DNA of 64,000 nucleotides from UBA7803 sp040219935. GTDB taxonomy: Bacteria > Pseudomonadota > Gammaproteobacteria > Pseudomonadales > Azotimanducaceae. The translations under genes were made by a program, and so were the position numbers. The DNA is taken from assembly GCA_040219935.1 (NCBI GenBank), contig JAVJUA010000040.1, forward strand, positions 1 to 64,000. Reading direction: 5' to 3'. Below are positions 7,632 to 17,890 of this stretch, one piece after another. The first letter of the stretch is position 1. Every line of letters begins with the position of its first letter. The notes below the pieces were generated by a model. The model did not search any database and had not been told where the DNA came from. It saw only the letters and a program-made list of their open reading frames with translations.

Positions 7632-8729
7632 TCAATCCTCCTCGAAGGCGCTGCGGTGGTAGTCGGCGGCCTCCTGCACGGCGGCCATGCCCGGCAGTTC
7701 CGGCTCCGGCGCTTCGTCACCGGCCAGCACCCGGATCACCGTGTGCGCGCCGCGGGCCAGCGATTCCAGGTGGTAGCCGCCCTCCAGCACCAATGCCAGG
7801 CGCCCGGCGCAGAGCTCGTCTGCCAGGCTCTGCACGAGAGCCGTCATGGCCGCGAAGCCTTCGTAGCCGACGTTGAGGGCCAGGTCGAGGCGGTGCACGT
7901 CGAAGCCTGCGGAGACCAGAATCAGGTCGGGTTGGAACCAGCGCGCAGCCGGCACCAGGACCTGCTCGAATGCGGCCAGCAGCGCCTGGTCGCCGCTGCC
8001 CTCGGGCAGGGGCACGTTGACCGTGGTGCCGCTGCCCAGGCCGCCGCCGGTCTCGGTGAGATGGCCGGTGCCCGGATAGAAGGGTGCCGCCCGGTGGGTG
8101 TCGAACAGCATCACGTCGGGGTCGGCCCAGAAGATGTCCTGGGTGCCGTTGGCGTGGTGGGCGTCCCAGTCGACGATCAGCACGCGCCGGCAGTCGTGCA
8201 CGGCCTGGGCGTGGGCGGCCGCCACGGCGACGTTGTTGAACAGGCAGAAGCCGCGGGCGCGCACCGGCTCGGCGTGATGTCCCGGCGGCCGCACCAAGGC
8301 GAAGGCGCTGCCGGCCTCGCCGGCGAACACGGCGTCCACGGCGCGGATGGCGGTGCCTGCCGCCACCTCGGCCGCCTCGATGCTGCCCTTGGATACCGCA
8401 GTGGTGTCCTCGTCGAGCCACGCGCTCTGACCGCGCAGGGCGAAGATGTCGTCCAGGTAGGCGGTGGTGTGCACCCGCGCAAGCTGCTCGCGGGTGGCGG
8501 CCACGCCGGCCGCCAGGGTCACGCCGGGGATGGGCTCGGCCAGCAGAAGCTGGTGGATGGCGGCGATGCGACCCGGATGCTCGGGGTAGCTCCACTTGAC
8601 GTCGAGGCCGTCGAGGATCTCCCGCACCCGGCGCTCCAGCCGCCCGGGCAGGTAAGGATCCTTCACCTCGGGCTGGTGGCTCAGCATGCGCTCGTCGTAG
8701 AGCACCAGCACGCTGCGGTCACCCATCAT
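7632..8729 (-). CDS. histone-deacetylase-family (acetoin utilisation/APAH-type) zinc amidohydrolase
   Basis: About 365 residues. Conserved blocks appear in order: LVRPPGHHAEP with the catalytic His pair, FCLFNNVAVAA, VLIVDWDAHHANGTQD with Asp and His zinc ligands, and LILVSAGFDVHR with the third ligand Asp. Bacterial members remove acetyl groups from small amines, polyamines or proteins in the cytoplasm. A strong GGAGG lies about 9 bases before the ATG at 8729; the GTG at 8735 is too close to it, and an ATG at 8726 is the alternative. The membrane-protein gene just upstream ends 21 bases away, so the two are probably co-transcribed. The true substrate is not visible from sequence. Confidence 0.9.
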   Translation of the reverse strand: MMGDRSVLVLYDERMLSHQPEVKDPYLPGRLERRVREILDGLDVKWSYPEHPGRIAAIHQLLLAEPIPGVTLAAGVAATREQLARVHTTAYLDDIFALRGQSAWLDEDTTAVSKGSIEAAEVAAGTAIRAVDAVFAGEAGSAFALVRPPGHHAEPVRARGFCLFNNVAVAAAHAQAVHDCRRVLIVDWDAHHANGTQDIFWADPDVMLFDTHRAAPFYPGTGHLTETGGGLGSGTTVNVPLPEGSGDQALLAAFEQVLVPAARWFQPDLILVSAGFDVHRLDLALNVGYEGFAAMTALVQSLADELCAGRLALVLEGGYHLESLARGAHTVIRVLAGDEAPEPELPGMAAVQEAADYHRSAFEED

Positions 8730-8750
8730 CGGCACGTTCCTCCTCGCGCG

Positions 8751-9122
8751 TCAGCGCGCGAACAGCCGGTTGCGCCTGGCGTACTGCCACACCAGGAACA
8801 CAAGTCCTGCCACCAGCGCGATGCACACCGGCTCGAAGGCGGCGCCCAGCAGCTCGCGATAGCGCTTCGCCCAGAACAGCGCGAAGGTGCCGTGAGCGGT
8901 GAGCAGCACGCCGGCCCAGAACATGACGATCTTCGCCCACCGCGCTCCCTGCAGCCCGTACCAGGCGAGGTTGCCGAGCAGCAGCGCCAGCGCCAGGATC
9001 ACGGTAGGAATGATGAAGTGGCGGCCGATCAGGAAGGTGTGCAGCACGGCGGCGCCGGCCGCCACGGCCAGGACGGCGAACAGCAGATCGAAGGCGTTCT
9101 CGAGGCGCAGCGTGGCTCGCAT
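8751..9122 (-). CDS. small four-helix membrane protein of unknown function
   Basis: A 123-residue protein with four hydrophobic segments at about residues 12-30, 36-55, 63-82 and 95-112, separated by short charged loops, ending in an Arg-rich tail (ARRNRLFAR). It sits between the Baeyer-Villiger monooxygenase gene and the deacetylase gene on the same strand with short gaps (27 and 21 bases), which suggests one transcription unit. I recognise no catalytic motif or named family. Confidence 0.7.
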   Translation of the reverse strand: MRATLRLENAFDLLFAVLAVAAGAAVLHTFLIGRHFIIPTVILALALLLGNLAWYGLQGARWAKIVMFWAGVLLTAHGTFALFWAKRYRELLGAAFEPVCIALVAGLVFLVWQYARRNRLFAR

Positions 9123-9149
9123 CGGTCTTGGCGCGCGGACCGGGCCGCG

Positions 9150-10646
<1,497 letters not shown>

Positions 10647-10844
10647 GCGTGTCTCCGTGCTGTCAGCCGCGGATGATCGCATGTTCGGCGGGGCCCTGCA
10701 GCCCGGGGGAGCCTGCTGCATCCATGTGGTCGTGTTGTTCGCCATCATGTGGTGCGCCTTGTGCTGGTCCGTGGGCAAGCTTTTAGAGGGTGCCGGAATC
10801 GCCTACCGTAGCGTCGATCTCGATGCGGCGTGTGCGCGCTGCGA

Positions 10845-10850
10845 TACGAT
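10845..10850 (+). promoter_or_regulatory. possible -10 element for the 2OG oxygenase gene
   Basis: TACGAT (four of six to the consensus) lies 18 bases before the ATG at 10869, with a GAGGAG ribosome site in between. The rest of the 222-base divergent gap (10647-10868) shows nothing else that I recognise. Confidence 0.25.
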
Positions 10851-10868
10851 CAACCGAGGAGCCTCGAT

Positions 10869-11822
10869 ATGGGCCGGATTCCCGTCATCGCCATCGACAA
10901 GCTCGAAAGCCCGGCGACGCTCGCCGCCATCGATCGTGCCTGCCGGGACTGGGGGTTCTTCCAGGTCGTCGGCCACGGCATCGAGCCGGCGCTGCTCGAT
11001 GCCCATCTGGCGGAGGCGCGCCGGTTCTTTGCCCTGCCGGATGCGGTGAAACGCGGTGTCGAGCGCACCGCGGAGAACGCCTGGGGCTACTTCGACCGGG
11101 AACTCACCAAGAACACGCGTGACTGGAAGCAGATCTTCGACGTCGGGCCAGCCGACGGTGCCTCGCTGAGGCCGCAATGGCCGTCCGCCCAGCCTGGCCT
11201 GCGGCCGGCCGTGCTGGCCCACTATGCCGCCTGCGAAACGCTGGCCTTTCGCCTGCTCGGGGCGTTGTCGCGCAATCTCGGCATGCCCGGAGACCACCTG
11301 GCTGCGGGGTTCCGACCCCGGCACTCCAGCTTCCTGCGCCTGAACTACTACCCGGCCTGCCCGGCGCCCGAGCGGCCGGCCGGAATTGAGACCACACGGC
11401 ACGGTCATCTCGGCATCAACCACCACACGGACGCCGGTGCGCTCACGGTGCTGCAGCAGGACCACAGGCCGGGGCTCGAGGTCTACCGCCATGGCGAGTG
11501 GCATGTGGTGGAGCCGCTCCCCGGCGCGCTGGTGATCAACATCGGTGACATTGTCCAGGTCTGGTCCAACGACCGCTACCGGGCGGCCCTGCACCGGGTA
11601 ACCGTGAGCGAGTCGGGCGACCGGCTGAGCGCGGCGTTCTTCTTCAACCCCGACTATGCCGCCGACTACGCGCCGCTGCCCAGCACGGTGGAAGCCGCCT
11701 CGCCGGCCCGCTACCGGGCGATCAACTGGGGCGAGTTCAGGGCCCGCCGGGCCGCCGGCGACTACGCCGATCTGGGCGTCGAGGTCCAGATCGAGCACTA
11801 CCGTACCCAGGATTCACCGTGA
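10869..11822 (+). CDS. 2-oxoglutarate/Fe(II) oxygenase, isopenicillin-N-synthase-like
   Basis: 317 residues; the start at 10869 (MGRIPVIAIDKL) is preceded by GAGGAG and matches the family's N-terminus, whereas the longer frame does not. The DIOX_N region includes ACRDWGFFQVVGHGI. The iron site is seen as NHHTDAGALTVLQQD (His and Asp) and LHRVTVS (second His), followed by GDRLSAAFF, whose Arg-x-Ser would bind 2-oxoglutarate. Bacterial members hydroxylate or oxidise small molecules, using oxygen and 2-oxoglutarate. The substrate is unknown. It is monocistronic as far as can be seen, divergent from the monooxygenase. Confidence 0.9.
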   Translation: MGRIPVIAIDKLESPATLAAIDRACRDWGFFQVVGHGIEPALLDAHLAEARRFFALPDAVKRGVERTAENAWGYFDRELTKNTRDWKQIFDVGPADGASLRPQWPSAQPGLRPAVLAHYAACETLAFRLLGALSRNLGMPGDHLAAGFRPRHSSFLRLNYYPACPAPERPAGIETTRHGHLGINHHTDAGALTVLQQDHRPGLEVYRHGEWHVVEPLPGALVINIGDIVQVWSNDRYRAALHRVTVSESGDRLSAAFFFNPDYAADYAPLPSTVEAASPARYRAINWGEFRARRAAGDYADLGVEVQIEHYRTQDSP

Positions 11823-11954
11823 AGGAGAGCGGCCAGAACCTTCACTACGACCTAGCCGAAGGATGCGCCGGACGCCGATCTATCAGCGGCAGCGGCCCCT
11901 GGCTGCGGTTACACTCACGGCCTCGTGTCCGCAACCGTTCAGGGAGACCGCGCC

Positions 11955-12989
11955 ATGGCTTCGAAACTCGTCGACGACCCCCGAATCGATCCGCGCATCA
12001 AGGCGGTGATGGGCGGTTTCCCCGCCATCAACCAGGGCGACGTCGCCAACCGTGAGGAGGCGCTGGCCCAGGCGAACACGGACGAGGCGATCGCGGCCCG
12101 GGAAGGCATGAAGGCGTTCATGGACATGGTGGACAACGACCAGGTGGCGCCGTCGGCAGGGCTGGTGATCAGCGATCATGAGTTCATCTCGGCACCGGAC
12201 GGCAACACCATCCGCGTTCGGCTGATCCGGCCGGAAGGCGACGAGCCGTTGCCGTGCGTCTACTACATCCACGGCGGCGGCATGGCGTCCATGTCCTGCT
12301 ACGACGGCATGTACCGGGCCTGGGGCAAGATCATCGCCGCCCAGGGCGTGGCGGTGGCCATGGTCGACTTCCGCAACTGCCTGACCCCGTCGTCGGCGCC
12401 GGAGGTGGTGCCGTTTCCCGGGGGGCTCAACGACTGCGTGTCCGGCGTGCGCTGGCTCGTCGAGCATGCTGCCGACCTGGGCATCGATGCCGGGCACGTC
12501 ATCGTCGCCGGCGAGAGTGGTGGCGGCAACCTGACCCTGGCCACCGGGCTGAAGCTCAAGCAGGACGGCGACCTCGGCCTGATCCGCGGCCTTTACGCGC
12601 TCTGTCCCTACATCGCCGGGCACTGGCCGCAGGAGCGGTTTCCGTCGTCCGTGGCGAACAACGGCATCCTGCTCGACCTGCACAACAACCGCGGCGCCAT
12701 GGCCTATGGCATCGACGCGCTGGAGCGGGGCGACCCGCTGGCCTGGCCGTCGTTCGCCAGTGAGGACGACGTGCGCGGTCTGGTGCCCACGGTCATCAGC
12801 GTCAACGAGTGCGACCCGCTGCGCGACGAGGGCATCGAGTTCTACCGGCTGCTGATGCGCGCCGGCGTGCCGGCCCGCTGCCGGCAGGTAATGGGCACCA
12901 TCCACGGCACCGAGATCTTCGCCGTATCGTGCCCGGACATCAGCCGCGAGACGGCCGCCAGCATCGCCCAGTTCTGCCACGACGCCTGA
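11955..12989 (+). CDS. alpha/beta hydrolase of the hormone-sensitive lipase (HSL) family
   Basis: 344 residues from the ATG at 11955 (MASKLVDDPRID), preceded by AGGGAG. The family's oxyanion-hole motif HGGG is present (YYIHGGGMASMS), the nucleophile elbow is GESGGGN, the acidic residue sits in NECDPLRDEG, and the catalytic His in GTIHGTE. These enzymes cleave carboxyl esters with short acyl chains. The N-terminal ~60 residues are polar and probably form the cap. The downstream lipoprotein gene begins 11 bases later, so they may share a transcript. Confidence 0.9.
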   Translation: MASKLVDDPRIDPRIKAVMGGFPAINQGDVANREEALAQANTDEAIAAREGMKAFMDMVDNDQVAPSAGLVISDHEFISAPDGNTIRVRLIRPEGDEPLPCVYYIHGGGMASMSCYDGMYRAWGKIIAAQGVAVAMVDFRNCLTPSSAPEVVPFPGGLNDCVSGVRWLVEHAADLGIDAGHVIVAGESGGGNLTLATGLKLKQDGDLGLIRGLYALCPYIAGHWPQERFPSSVANNGILLDLHNNRGAMAYGIDALERGDPLAWPSFASEDDVRGLVPTVISVNECDPLRDEGIEFYRLLMRAGVPARCRQVMGTIHGTEIFAVSCPDISRETAASIAQFCHDA

Positions 12990-13000
12990 GGAGACGACCC

Positions 13001-13243
13001 ATGACGAGCATACGATCGGTCACGGTGCCGCTGCTGGCGGCGGCTCTGCTGCTGGTGGCCGGATGCTTCAACAGCCCCGAAAACAGCTCCGTGCACTTCG
13101 GCGATGTCTCCATCGGTGCGCAGCTCATCGACCTGCAGTCTGCGTTCGAGCAGGGCGCCATCGACCAGGCGGAGTACGACGCCCTGAAGCAGGCCATCAT
13201 GGCGCTGGCCCGGGGCTGCGAGTCAGACGGCGACGACGAATAG
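13001..13243 (+). CDS. small SHOCT-like lipoprotein
   Basis: 80 residues starting at the ATG at 13001, preceded by GAGGAGA. The N-terminus is a lipoprotein signal (VPLLAAALLLVAGC) with the lipidated cysteine near residue 22. The C-terminal half, LQSAFEQGAIDQAEYDALK, resembles the short SHOCT-type helical motif (L..G.I...E...K). It lies 11 bases after the esterase gene. Its last 21 bases overlap the convergent MAPEG gene. Function is unknown. Confidence 0.7.
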   Translation: MTSIRSVTVPLLAAALLLVAGCFNSPENSSVHFGDVSIGAQLIDLQSAFEQGAIDQAEYDALKQAIMALARGCESDGDDE

Positions 13244-13597
13244 GGCGATGCTGGCGCCGAACCCGGTCATCCAGACCAGCGACCGCAGCGTCGCCAGATC
13301 GGCGATGTAGCAGATGCCGTGGGCGATGCGGGCGGCGACGAACAGGATCGCCAGCGCGTCCACGGTAGGCTGGGCCGCGCCCGCCAGATGCGCCACCAGC
13401 ACGCCGGCGACGAACAGCGGGAACGCTTCGTAGCTGTTCTGTTCCGCCCAGTGGGCGCGCTGGGCACGGCCGCTGACGCCGGCCAGAAACTGCCGCGGCG
13501 CCCGGTTGTCGTAGCGGCCGCCCGTAATCTTCGCGAAGCCCACCCACACGATCGGCAGCAGTCCCGCCGCCAGCACGCACCAGAACGCGGTCGTCAT
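13223..13597 (-). CDS. MAPEG-family membrane protein
   Basis: 124 residues from the ATG at 13597 (MTTAFWCVLAAGLLPI). Four hydrophobic segments and the family pattern are present: NRAPRQFLAGVSGRAQRAHWAEQNSYEA corresponds to the conserved Arg/Asn/Glu-rich loop (RAxxAxxNxxE), and FVAARIAHGICYIAD to the later helix. MAPEG proteins are trimeric membrane enzymes of glutathione and eicosanoid metabolism in animals; bacterial roles are mostly undefined. It is convergent with the small lipoprotein gene. Confidence 0.85.
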   Translation of the reverse strand: MTTAFWCVLAAGLLPIVWVGFAKITGGRYDNRAPRQFLAGVSGRAQRAHWAEQNSYEAFPLFVAGVLVAHLAGAAQPTVDALAILFVAARIAHGICYIADLATLRSLVWMTGFGASIALFVVAV

Positions 13598-13773
13598 CTC
13601 GCCACTCCGTAGCCTGTCTTGTCGTGCGCAGGGTGCCTCAGCCCGGTGCCGCGCGTCCACTTGTCGGACACGCCGTGAAAGGCGCGTGAGCGACTGAGCG
13701 GGTGTTCTTTGACCCGGCCTTCATCGCCAGCCGGCTACCTTGCCGACTCTCAACAACCAGGAGGGTTCGTGTG

Positions 13774-15159
13774 ATGGTGCAGGGTGTGCGGATGATGTTG
13801 GTGGCCATGGCAGGCCTGCTGCTGGCGGCCTGCGGTGGCGGCAGCAGCGGCGGCTCGACGGCGGTGGTGAATCCCGGTCCGTCAGTGACCGGCACCCTCG
13901 AGGTGATTCACGCCTCGCAGGACGCACCGCCGGTGAACGTGCGCGTGGCCGGCAACCTGATTTTCTCGAGCGTGCCTTACCTGGGCGTGCGGACGGCCGA
14001 CTTCGACGTCGGCGGCTACGCGGTGGCCGTGGACGGCATCGTCCCCGGCGGTAACGTCACGGTCATTCCCGCCGACGGCGCCCCGGAGCCTGTGATCGAC
14101 ATCGGCGAGGACGAGCGGGTCACCGTGGTGGCGGCGGGCGCCGTGGCCGGCATCGCCCCCATCGTCCTCACCGACGCGCCGCCGGCTGTGGCCGCGGGTG
14201 ACGTGCGCCTGCGGGTGCTGCACGCGGCCGACGTCGCCCCGACGGTGGAAGTCTACGTGACCGGGCCCCAGGATCCGCTCGGCGCACCTCTCGGCACCTT
14301 TGCGTTCGGAGAGCTGCTGACGCCGGACGCTGTGGTTGTGCCCGCGGGTGAGTATCGAATTCGGGTCGCCGTGCCCGGCTCGCCCCCGACGGTGGTTTAC
14401 GACTCAGGCCCCGTGACCCTACCGGGCGGTGCCGATCTGCTGGTGGCGGCGGTGCCGAACACGGGCACCGGACCGTCGCCCATCCTGCTGCTGGCCGCTA
14501 CCGGCGCCGAGCCGCTCGAGCTGCTGGACGTGAACACCACCAGCGACGTGCGCGTGGCGCATGCGTCGCCCGACGCGCCCAACGTGGACGTGGTGGCCAA
14601 TGACGACTTCGTGACCCGCCCGGTGGTCGATCTCGCCTACGCCGAGGCCACGGGCTATCTGTCGCTGCCGCCGGGGCCGCTCAACGTCAAGGTGGTGCCT
14701 ACGGGCCAGGATGCGCCGGTCGTGATCGACGCCGACGTCGACCTGGTGCAGGGCGAGACCTACAGCGTCTACGCCGCCGACTTCCTGGCGAACATCCAGC
14801 CGCTGGTGCTGGTGGACGACGTGCGCCGGGTCGCCACCGAGGCCCGGGTGCGCATCGTGCACGCCTCTCCCTCGGCGGGCGATGTCGACATCTACGTGGT
14901 GCCTGGTGGCACGGGTGGCAATCTGGACGGCGTGGCGCCGGCCTTCTCCGGCGTGCCCTTCCTCGCCGATACCGGCTACGTGCCGCTGGCGCCCGGCAGC
15001 TATGACGTGGTGGTCACCGGTGCCGGCAGCCAGCTCCCCGCCATCGGCCCGGTGACCCTCACCCTGGATGGCAACGGCATCTACACCGCTGCCGCCATCG
15101 ACCAGCCGAACGGCGGCGTGCCGCCGCAGCTACTGCTGCTCGACGATCTGGCACCCTGA
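13774..15159 (+). CDS. DUF4397-repeat lipoprotein
   Basis: About 461 residues. The ATG at 13774 lies 9 bases after AGGAGG; a GTG at 13771 is also possible. A lipoprotein signal (LLLAAC, then a Gly/Ser-rich linker) anchors it in the envelope. The body contains four copies of a beta-rich unit opening with a conserved phrase: EVIHASQDAPPVNV, RVLHAADVAPTVEV, RVAHASPDAPNVDV and RIVHASPSAGDVDI, each about 100-110 residues apart. This is the DUF4397 pattern, found in cell-surface proteins of unknown role. Low Lys and high Asp content make it acidic. A perfect GC hairpin follows the stop. Confidence 0.88.
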   Translation: MVQGVRMMLVAMAGLLLAACGGGSSGGSTAVVNPGPSVTGTLEVIHASQDAPPVNVRVAGNLIFSSVPYLGVRTADFDVGGYAVAVDGIVPGGNVTVIPADGAPEPVIDIGEDERVTVVAAGAVAGIAPIVLTDAPPAVAAGDVRLRVLHAADVAPTVEVYVTGPQDPLGAPLGTFAFGELLTPDAVVVPAGEYRIRVAVPGSPPTVVYDSGPVTLPGGADLLVAAVPNTGTGPSPILLLAATGAEPLELLDVNTTSDVRVAHASPDAPNVDVVANDDFVTRPVVDLAYAEATGYLSLPPGPLNVKVVPTGQDAPVVIDADVDLVQGETYSVYAADFLANIQPLVLVDDVRRVATEARVRIVHASPSAGDVDIYVVPGGTGGNLDGVAPAFSGVPFLADTGYVPLAPGSYDVVVTGAGSQLPAIGPVTLTLDGNGIYTAAAIDQPNGGVPPQLLLLDDLAP

Positions 15160-15171
15160 GCCCGGCGCTCC

Positions 15172-15199
15172 GGCCGCGGCGGCCATTGCCGCCGCGGCC
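15172..15199 (+). terminator. GC-rich hairpin after the DUF4397 gene
   Basis: A perfect 12-base stem (GGCCGCGGCGGC and its complement) with loop CATT starts 12 bases after the stop codon. Only a short TTT follows four bases later, so it is a plausible but not classical intrinsic terminator. Confidence 0.55.
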
Positions 15200-15262
15200 G
15201 CGTTTCGCTACGGTCCACGGCGTCCGGCGATTGGCCGGACAGCCGCTGTCAAGGAGCGCCAC

Positions 15263-16615
15263 ATGACCTATGTTCACGACACCCTGGAGAGTCTGCGGCG
15301 CTCGAGCCCCGGGCAGGCGGAGTTCTACCAGGCGGCCGAGGAGGTGCTCGAGTCGCTGCAGCCGCTCATCGATCAGGAACCGCGCTATGCGCGGCACGGC
15401 ATCATCGAGCGCATCGTCGAGCCGGAGCGGCAGATCATGTTCCGCATCGCCTGGACCGACGACCAGGGGCGGGTGCGGGTCAACAAGGGCTACCGGGTGC
15501 AGTTCAGCTCGAGCCTCGGCCCCTACAAGGGCGGCCTGCGCTTCCATCCCAACGTGACCGCCGGGGTGATCAAGTTCCTCGGCTTCGAGCAGATCTTCAA
15601 GAACGCGCTCACCGGGCTCGCCATCGGTGGCGGCAAGGGCGGCGCAGACTTCAACCCCAAGGGCCGCTCGGACGGCGAGGTCATGCGCTTCTGCCAGGCG
15701 TTCATGAGCGAGCTGCACAAGCACATCGGCGACGTGGTGGACGTGCCGGCCGGCGACATCGGTGTCGGCAGCCGCGAGATCGGCTACCTCTACGGTCAGT
15801 ACCGGCGCCTCACCGGCCGCTTCGACGGCACCCTGACCGGCAAGGGGCTCGGCTGGGGCGGGTCGCGCATGCGCACCGAGGCCACCGGCTACGGCTGCGT
15901 GTACTTCGCCCAGGACATGCTGGCGAGCCACGATCGCGACCTGGCGGGCAAGACCTGCCTGGTGTCGGGCGCCGGCAACGTCGCCATCTTCACCATCGAC
16001 AAGCTGCACCAGCTCGGCGCCCGGCCCGTCACCTGCTCCGACTCCACCGGCACCGTCTACCACGAGGCCGGCATCGACCTCGAGGTGCTCAAGCAGGTGA
16101 AGCTGGCGCAGCGTGGTTCGCTCGAGGAGTACCTCGAGCATCATGGCGACGCCGAGTTCACGCCGGTGTCCGACTACCCGGCAGGCGGCAGCGCCGTCTG
16201 GCGATACAAGGCGGACGCGGCCTTTCCCTGCGCCACGCAGAACGAGCTCGGCGACAAAGATGCCGACGTGCTGCTCGGCAACGGCGTCACCCTGGTCTGC
16301 GAGGGCGCGAACATGCCCTGCACGGCGGAGGCGATCGACCGCTTCCTGGACGCCGGCATCGATTTCGGCCCCGGCAAGGCGGCCAACTGCGGCGGCGTCG
16401 CCACCAGCCAGCTCGAGATGCAGCAGAACGCGGCCATGACCCAGTGGACGTTCGAGCATGTGGAGGAGCGGCTGCGGCAGATCATGAAGGACGTGCACCG
16501 GCGCGCCAGCGCCGCCGCCGAAGAGTTCGGCCGGCCCAAGGACCTGGTGATGGGGGCCAACATCGCCGGCTTCCGCCGGGTGGCGGATGCCATGATCGAG
16601 CAGGGCGTGTTCTGA
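15263..16615 (+). CDS. gdhA: NADP-type glutamate dehydrogenase
   Basis: 450 residues, the usual length of hexameric bacterial GdhA, beginning at the ATG at 15263 after AAGGAG. Conserved blocks include SSLGPYKGGLRFHP, IGGGKGGADFNP with the catalytic lysine, VPAGDIGVGSREIGYLYGQY and the dinucleotide-binding SGAGNVAIFTIDKL. It interconverts 2-oxoglutarate plus ammonium and glutamate in the cytoplasm. The sequence resembles the anabolic NADPH-using class (EC 1.4.1.4); cofactor choice is inferred from overall similarity. The tspO start overlaps its stop codon. Confidence 0.95.
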   Translation: MTYVHDTLESLRRSSPGQAEFYQAAEEVLESLQPLIDQEPRYARHGIIERIVEPERQIMFRIAWTDDQGRVRVNKGYRVQFSSSLGPYKGGLRFHPNVTAGVIKFLGFEQIFKNALTGLAIGGGKGGADFNPKGRSDGEVMRFCQAFMSELHKHIGDVVDVPAGDIGVGSREIGYLYGQYRRLTGRFDGTLTGKGLGWGGSRMRTEATGYGCVYFAQDMLASHDRDLAGKTCLVSGAGNVAIFTIDKLHQLGARPVTCSDSTGTVYHEAGIDLEVLKQVKLAQRGSLEEYLEHHGDAEFTPVSDYPAGGSAVWRYKADAAFPCATQNELGDKDADVLLGNGVTLVCEGANMPCTAEAIDRFLDAGIDFGPGKAANCGGVATSQLEMQQNAAMTQWTFEHVEERLRQIMKDVHRRASAAAEEFGRPKDLVMGANIAGFRRVADAMIEQGVF

Positions 16616-17091
16616 TGCGGTCTGCCGCCGCGCGATTGGGCAGCCTGGTGGCGGCCGTGGGCTGTGGCGGGGCGGTGGTGCTGACCTCGCTGGTGGCAGC
16701 ATCCTTTCGACCCGGGCTCTGGTACGAGGCCTTGGCGAAGCCGCCGTGGACGCCGCCGGACTGGGTGTTCGGGCCGGTATGGAGCGTGCTGTACGTGGCC
16801 GTCGGGGTCGCCGGCTGGCTGCTGTTCACCCGCGACGTCGGTGCCTATGCGCGGGTGCTGTGGGTCGGGCAGCTTGTGCTGAACGGCCTCTGGTCGTGGC
16901 TGTTCTTCGGGCTGCAGCGCCCCGGCCTGGCGCTCGCCGACATCGCGCTGCTGCTCGCCGCCATCACCGCCCTGCTGGTGCTGCTGGCCAGCCGGCAGCG
17001 GCTCGCTTTCTGGCTGCTGGTGCCCTACGCGGCGTGGGTGGGCTATGCACTCACCCTCAATGCTGGCATTGTCTGGCTCACGTCTCAGTGA
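16615..17091 (+). CDS. tspO: TspO/MBR-family membrane protein
   Basis: 158 residues, the usual size, with five predicted membrane helices. The start ATG shares a base with the gdhA stop (TGATG), implying translational coupling. Family motifs: WYEALAKPPWTPPDWVFGP at the first loop, WSVLYVAVGVA, LNGLWSWLFFGLQRPGLA and PYAAWVGYALTLN near the C-terminus. TspO proteins bind porphyrins and related ligands and often act in redox or stress signalling. Coupling to glutamate dehydrogenase is unexplained. Confidence 0.92.
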   Translation: MRSAAARLGSLVAAVGCGGAVVLTSLVAASFRPGLWYEALAKPPWTPPDWVFGPVWSVLYVAVGVAGWLLFTRDVGAYARVLWVGQLVLNGLWSWLFFGLQRPGLALADIALLLAAITALLVLLASRQRLAFWLLVPYAAWVGYALTLNAGIVWLTSQ

Positions 17092-17113
17092 GCCAACGGG
17101 GAGATCGAGCACC

Positions 17114-17878
17114 ATGATCGACGTGCACTACCGGCCGACGCCCAACGGCTGGAAGGTCACCATCATGCTGGAGGAGTGCGGGCTCGAGTACCGCATCGTG
17201 CCGGTGGATATCGGCGGTGGCGACCAGTTCAAGCCCGAGTTCCTGCGCATCAGCCCCAACAACCGCATGCCCGCCATCGTCGACCACGACCCGCCCGGCG
17301 GCGGCGAGCCCATAGCCGTGTTCGAGTCCGGCGCCATCCTGGAGTACCTGGCGGACATCACCGGCCGCTTCCTGCCACGCGATCCGCGCGGCCGCTACCG
17401 CGTGCTGCAGTGGGTGCACTGGCAGATGGCCAACCTGGGCCCGATGATGGGCAACGCCAACCACTTCAAGAACTACGGCAGGAATCTGGCCGAGGACCCG
17501 AAGCAGCTCGAGTACGGCACCCGCCGCTTTGTCGGCGAGGTGGACCGGCTGTGCGGGGTGATGGACGCCCAGCTCTCGGCCAACGCCTACCTGGCCGGCG
17601 ACGAGTACAGCATCGCCGACATGATCACCTGGCCGTGGGCGCGCCTCGCCGGGCGGCTGATCGACGAGGCCGTCTGGGAGACGTTTCCCCACCTCAAGCG
17701 CTGGGTCGACCAGGTGGGGGCGCGGCCTGCGGTGGACAAAGGCTGGCAGGTGGGCCGCGACCTCGGCAAGCGCGAGCTGACCGAGGCCGAGGAGAAGGCG
17801 CGCCGCGATATTCTGTTCAACCAGACCAACGACAAGGTTCGGAAAGCCCGCGAAGAGGCGGCCCGCCAGGCGCGCTGA
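17114..17878 (+). CDS. glutathione S-transferase, YghU/YfcG (nu)-like
   Basis: 254 residues from the ATG at 17114. The thioredoxin-fold half opens with HYRPTPNGWKVTIMLEECGL, in which Thr-Pro-Asn replaces a tyrosine/cysteine centre, as in the nu-class disulfide-reductase GSTs. NNRMPAIVDHD holds the cis-proline and FESGAILEYLADITG the gamma-Glu-binding turn. The helical half includes MANLGPMMGNANHF and SIADMITWPW, also typical of this class. A charged C-terminal tail follows. It lies 22 bases after tspO and may be part of that transcript. Confidence 0.9.
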   Translation: MIDVHYRPTPNGWKVTIMLEECGLEYRIVPVDIGGGDQFKPEFLRISPNNRMPAIVDHDPPGGGEPIAVFESGAILEYLADITGRFLPRDPRGRYRVLQWVHWQMANLGPMMGNANHFKNYGRNLAEDPKQLEYGTRRFVGEVDRLCGVMDAQLSANAYLAGDEYSIADMITWPWARLAGRLIDEAVWETFPHLKRWVDQVGARPAVDKGWQVGRDLGKRELTEAEEKARRDILFNQTNDKVRKAREEAARQAR

Positions 17879-17890
17879 GGCGGGGCCGGC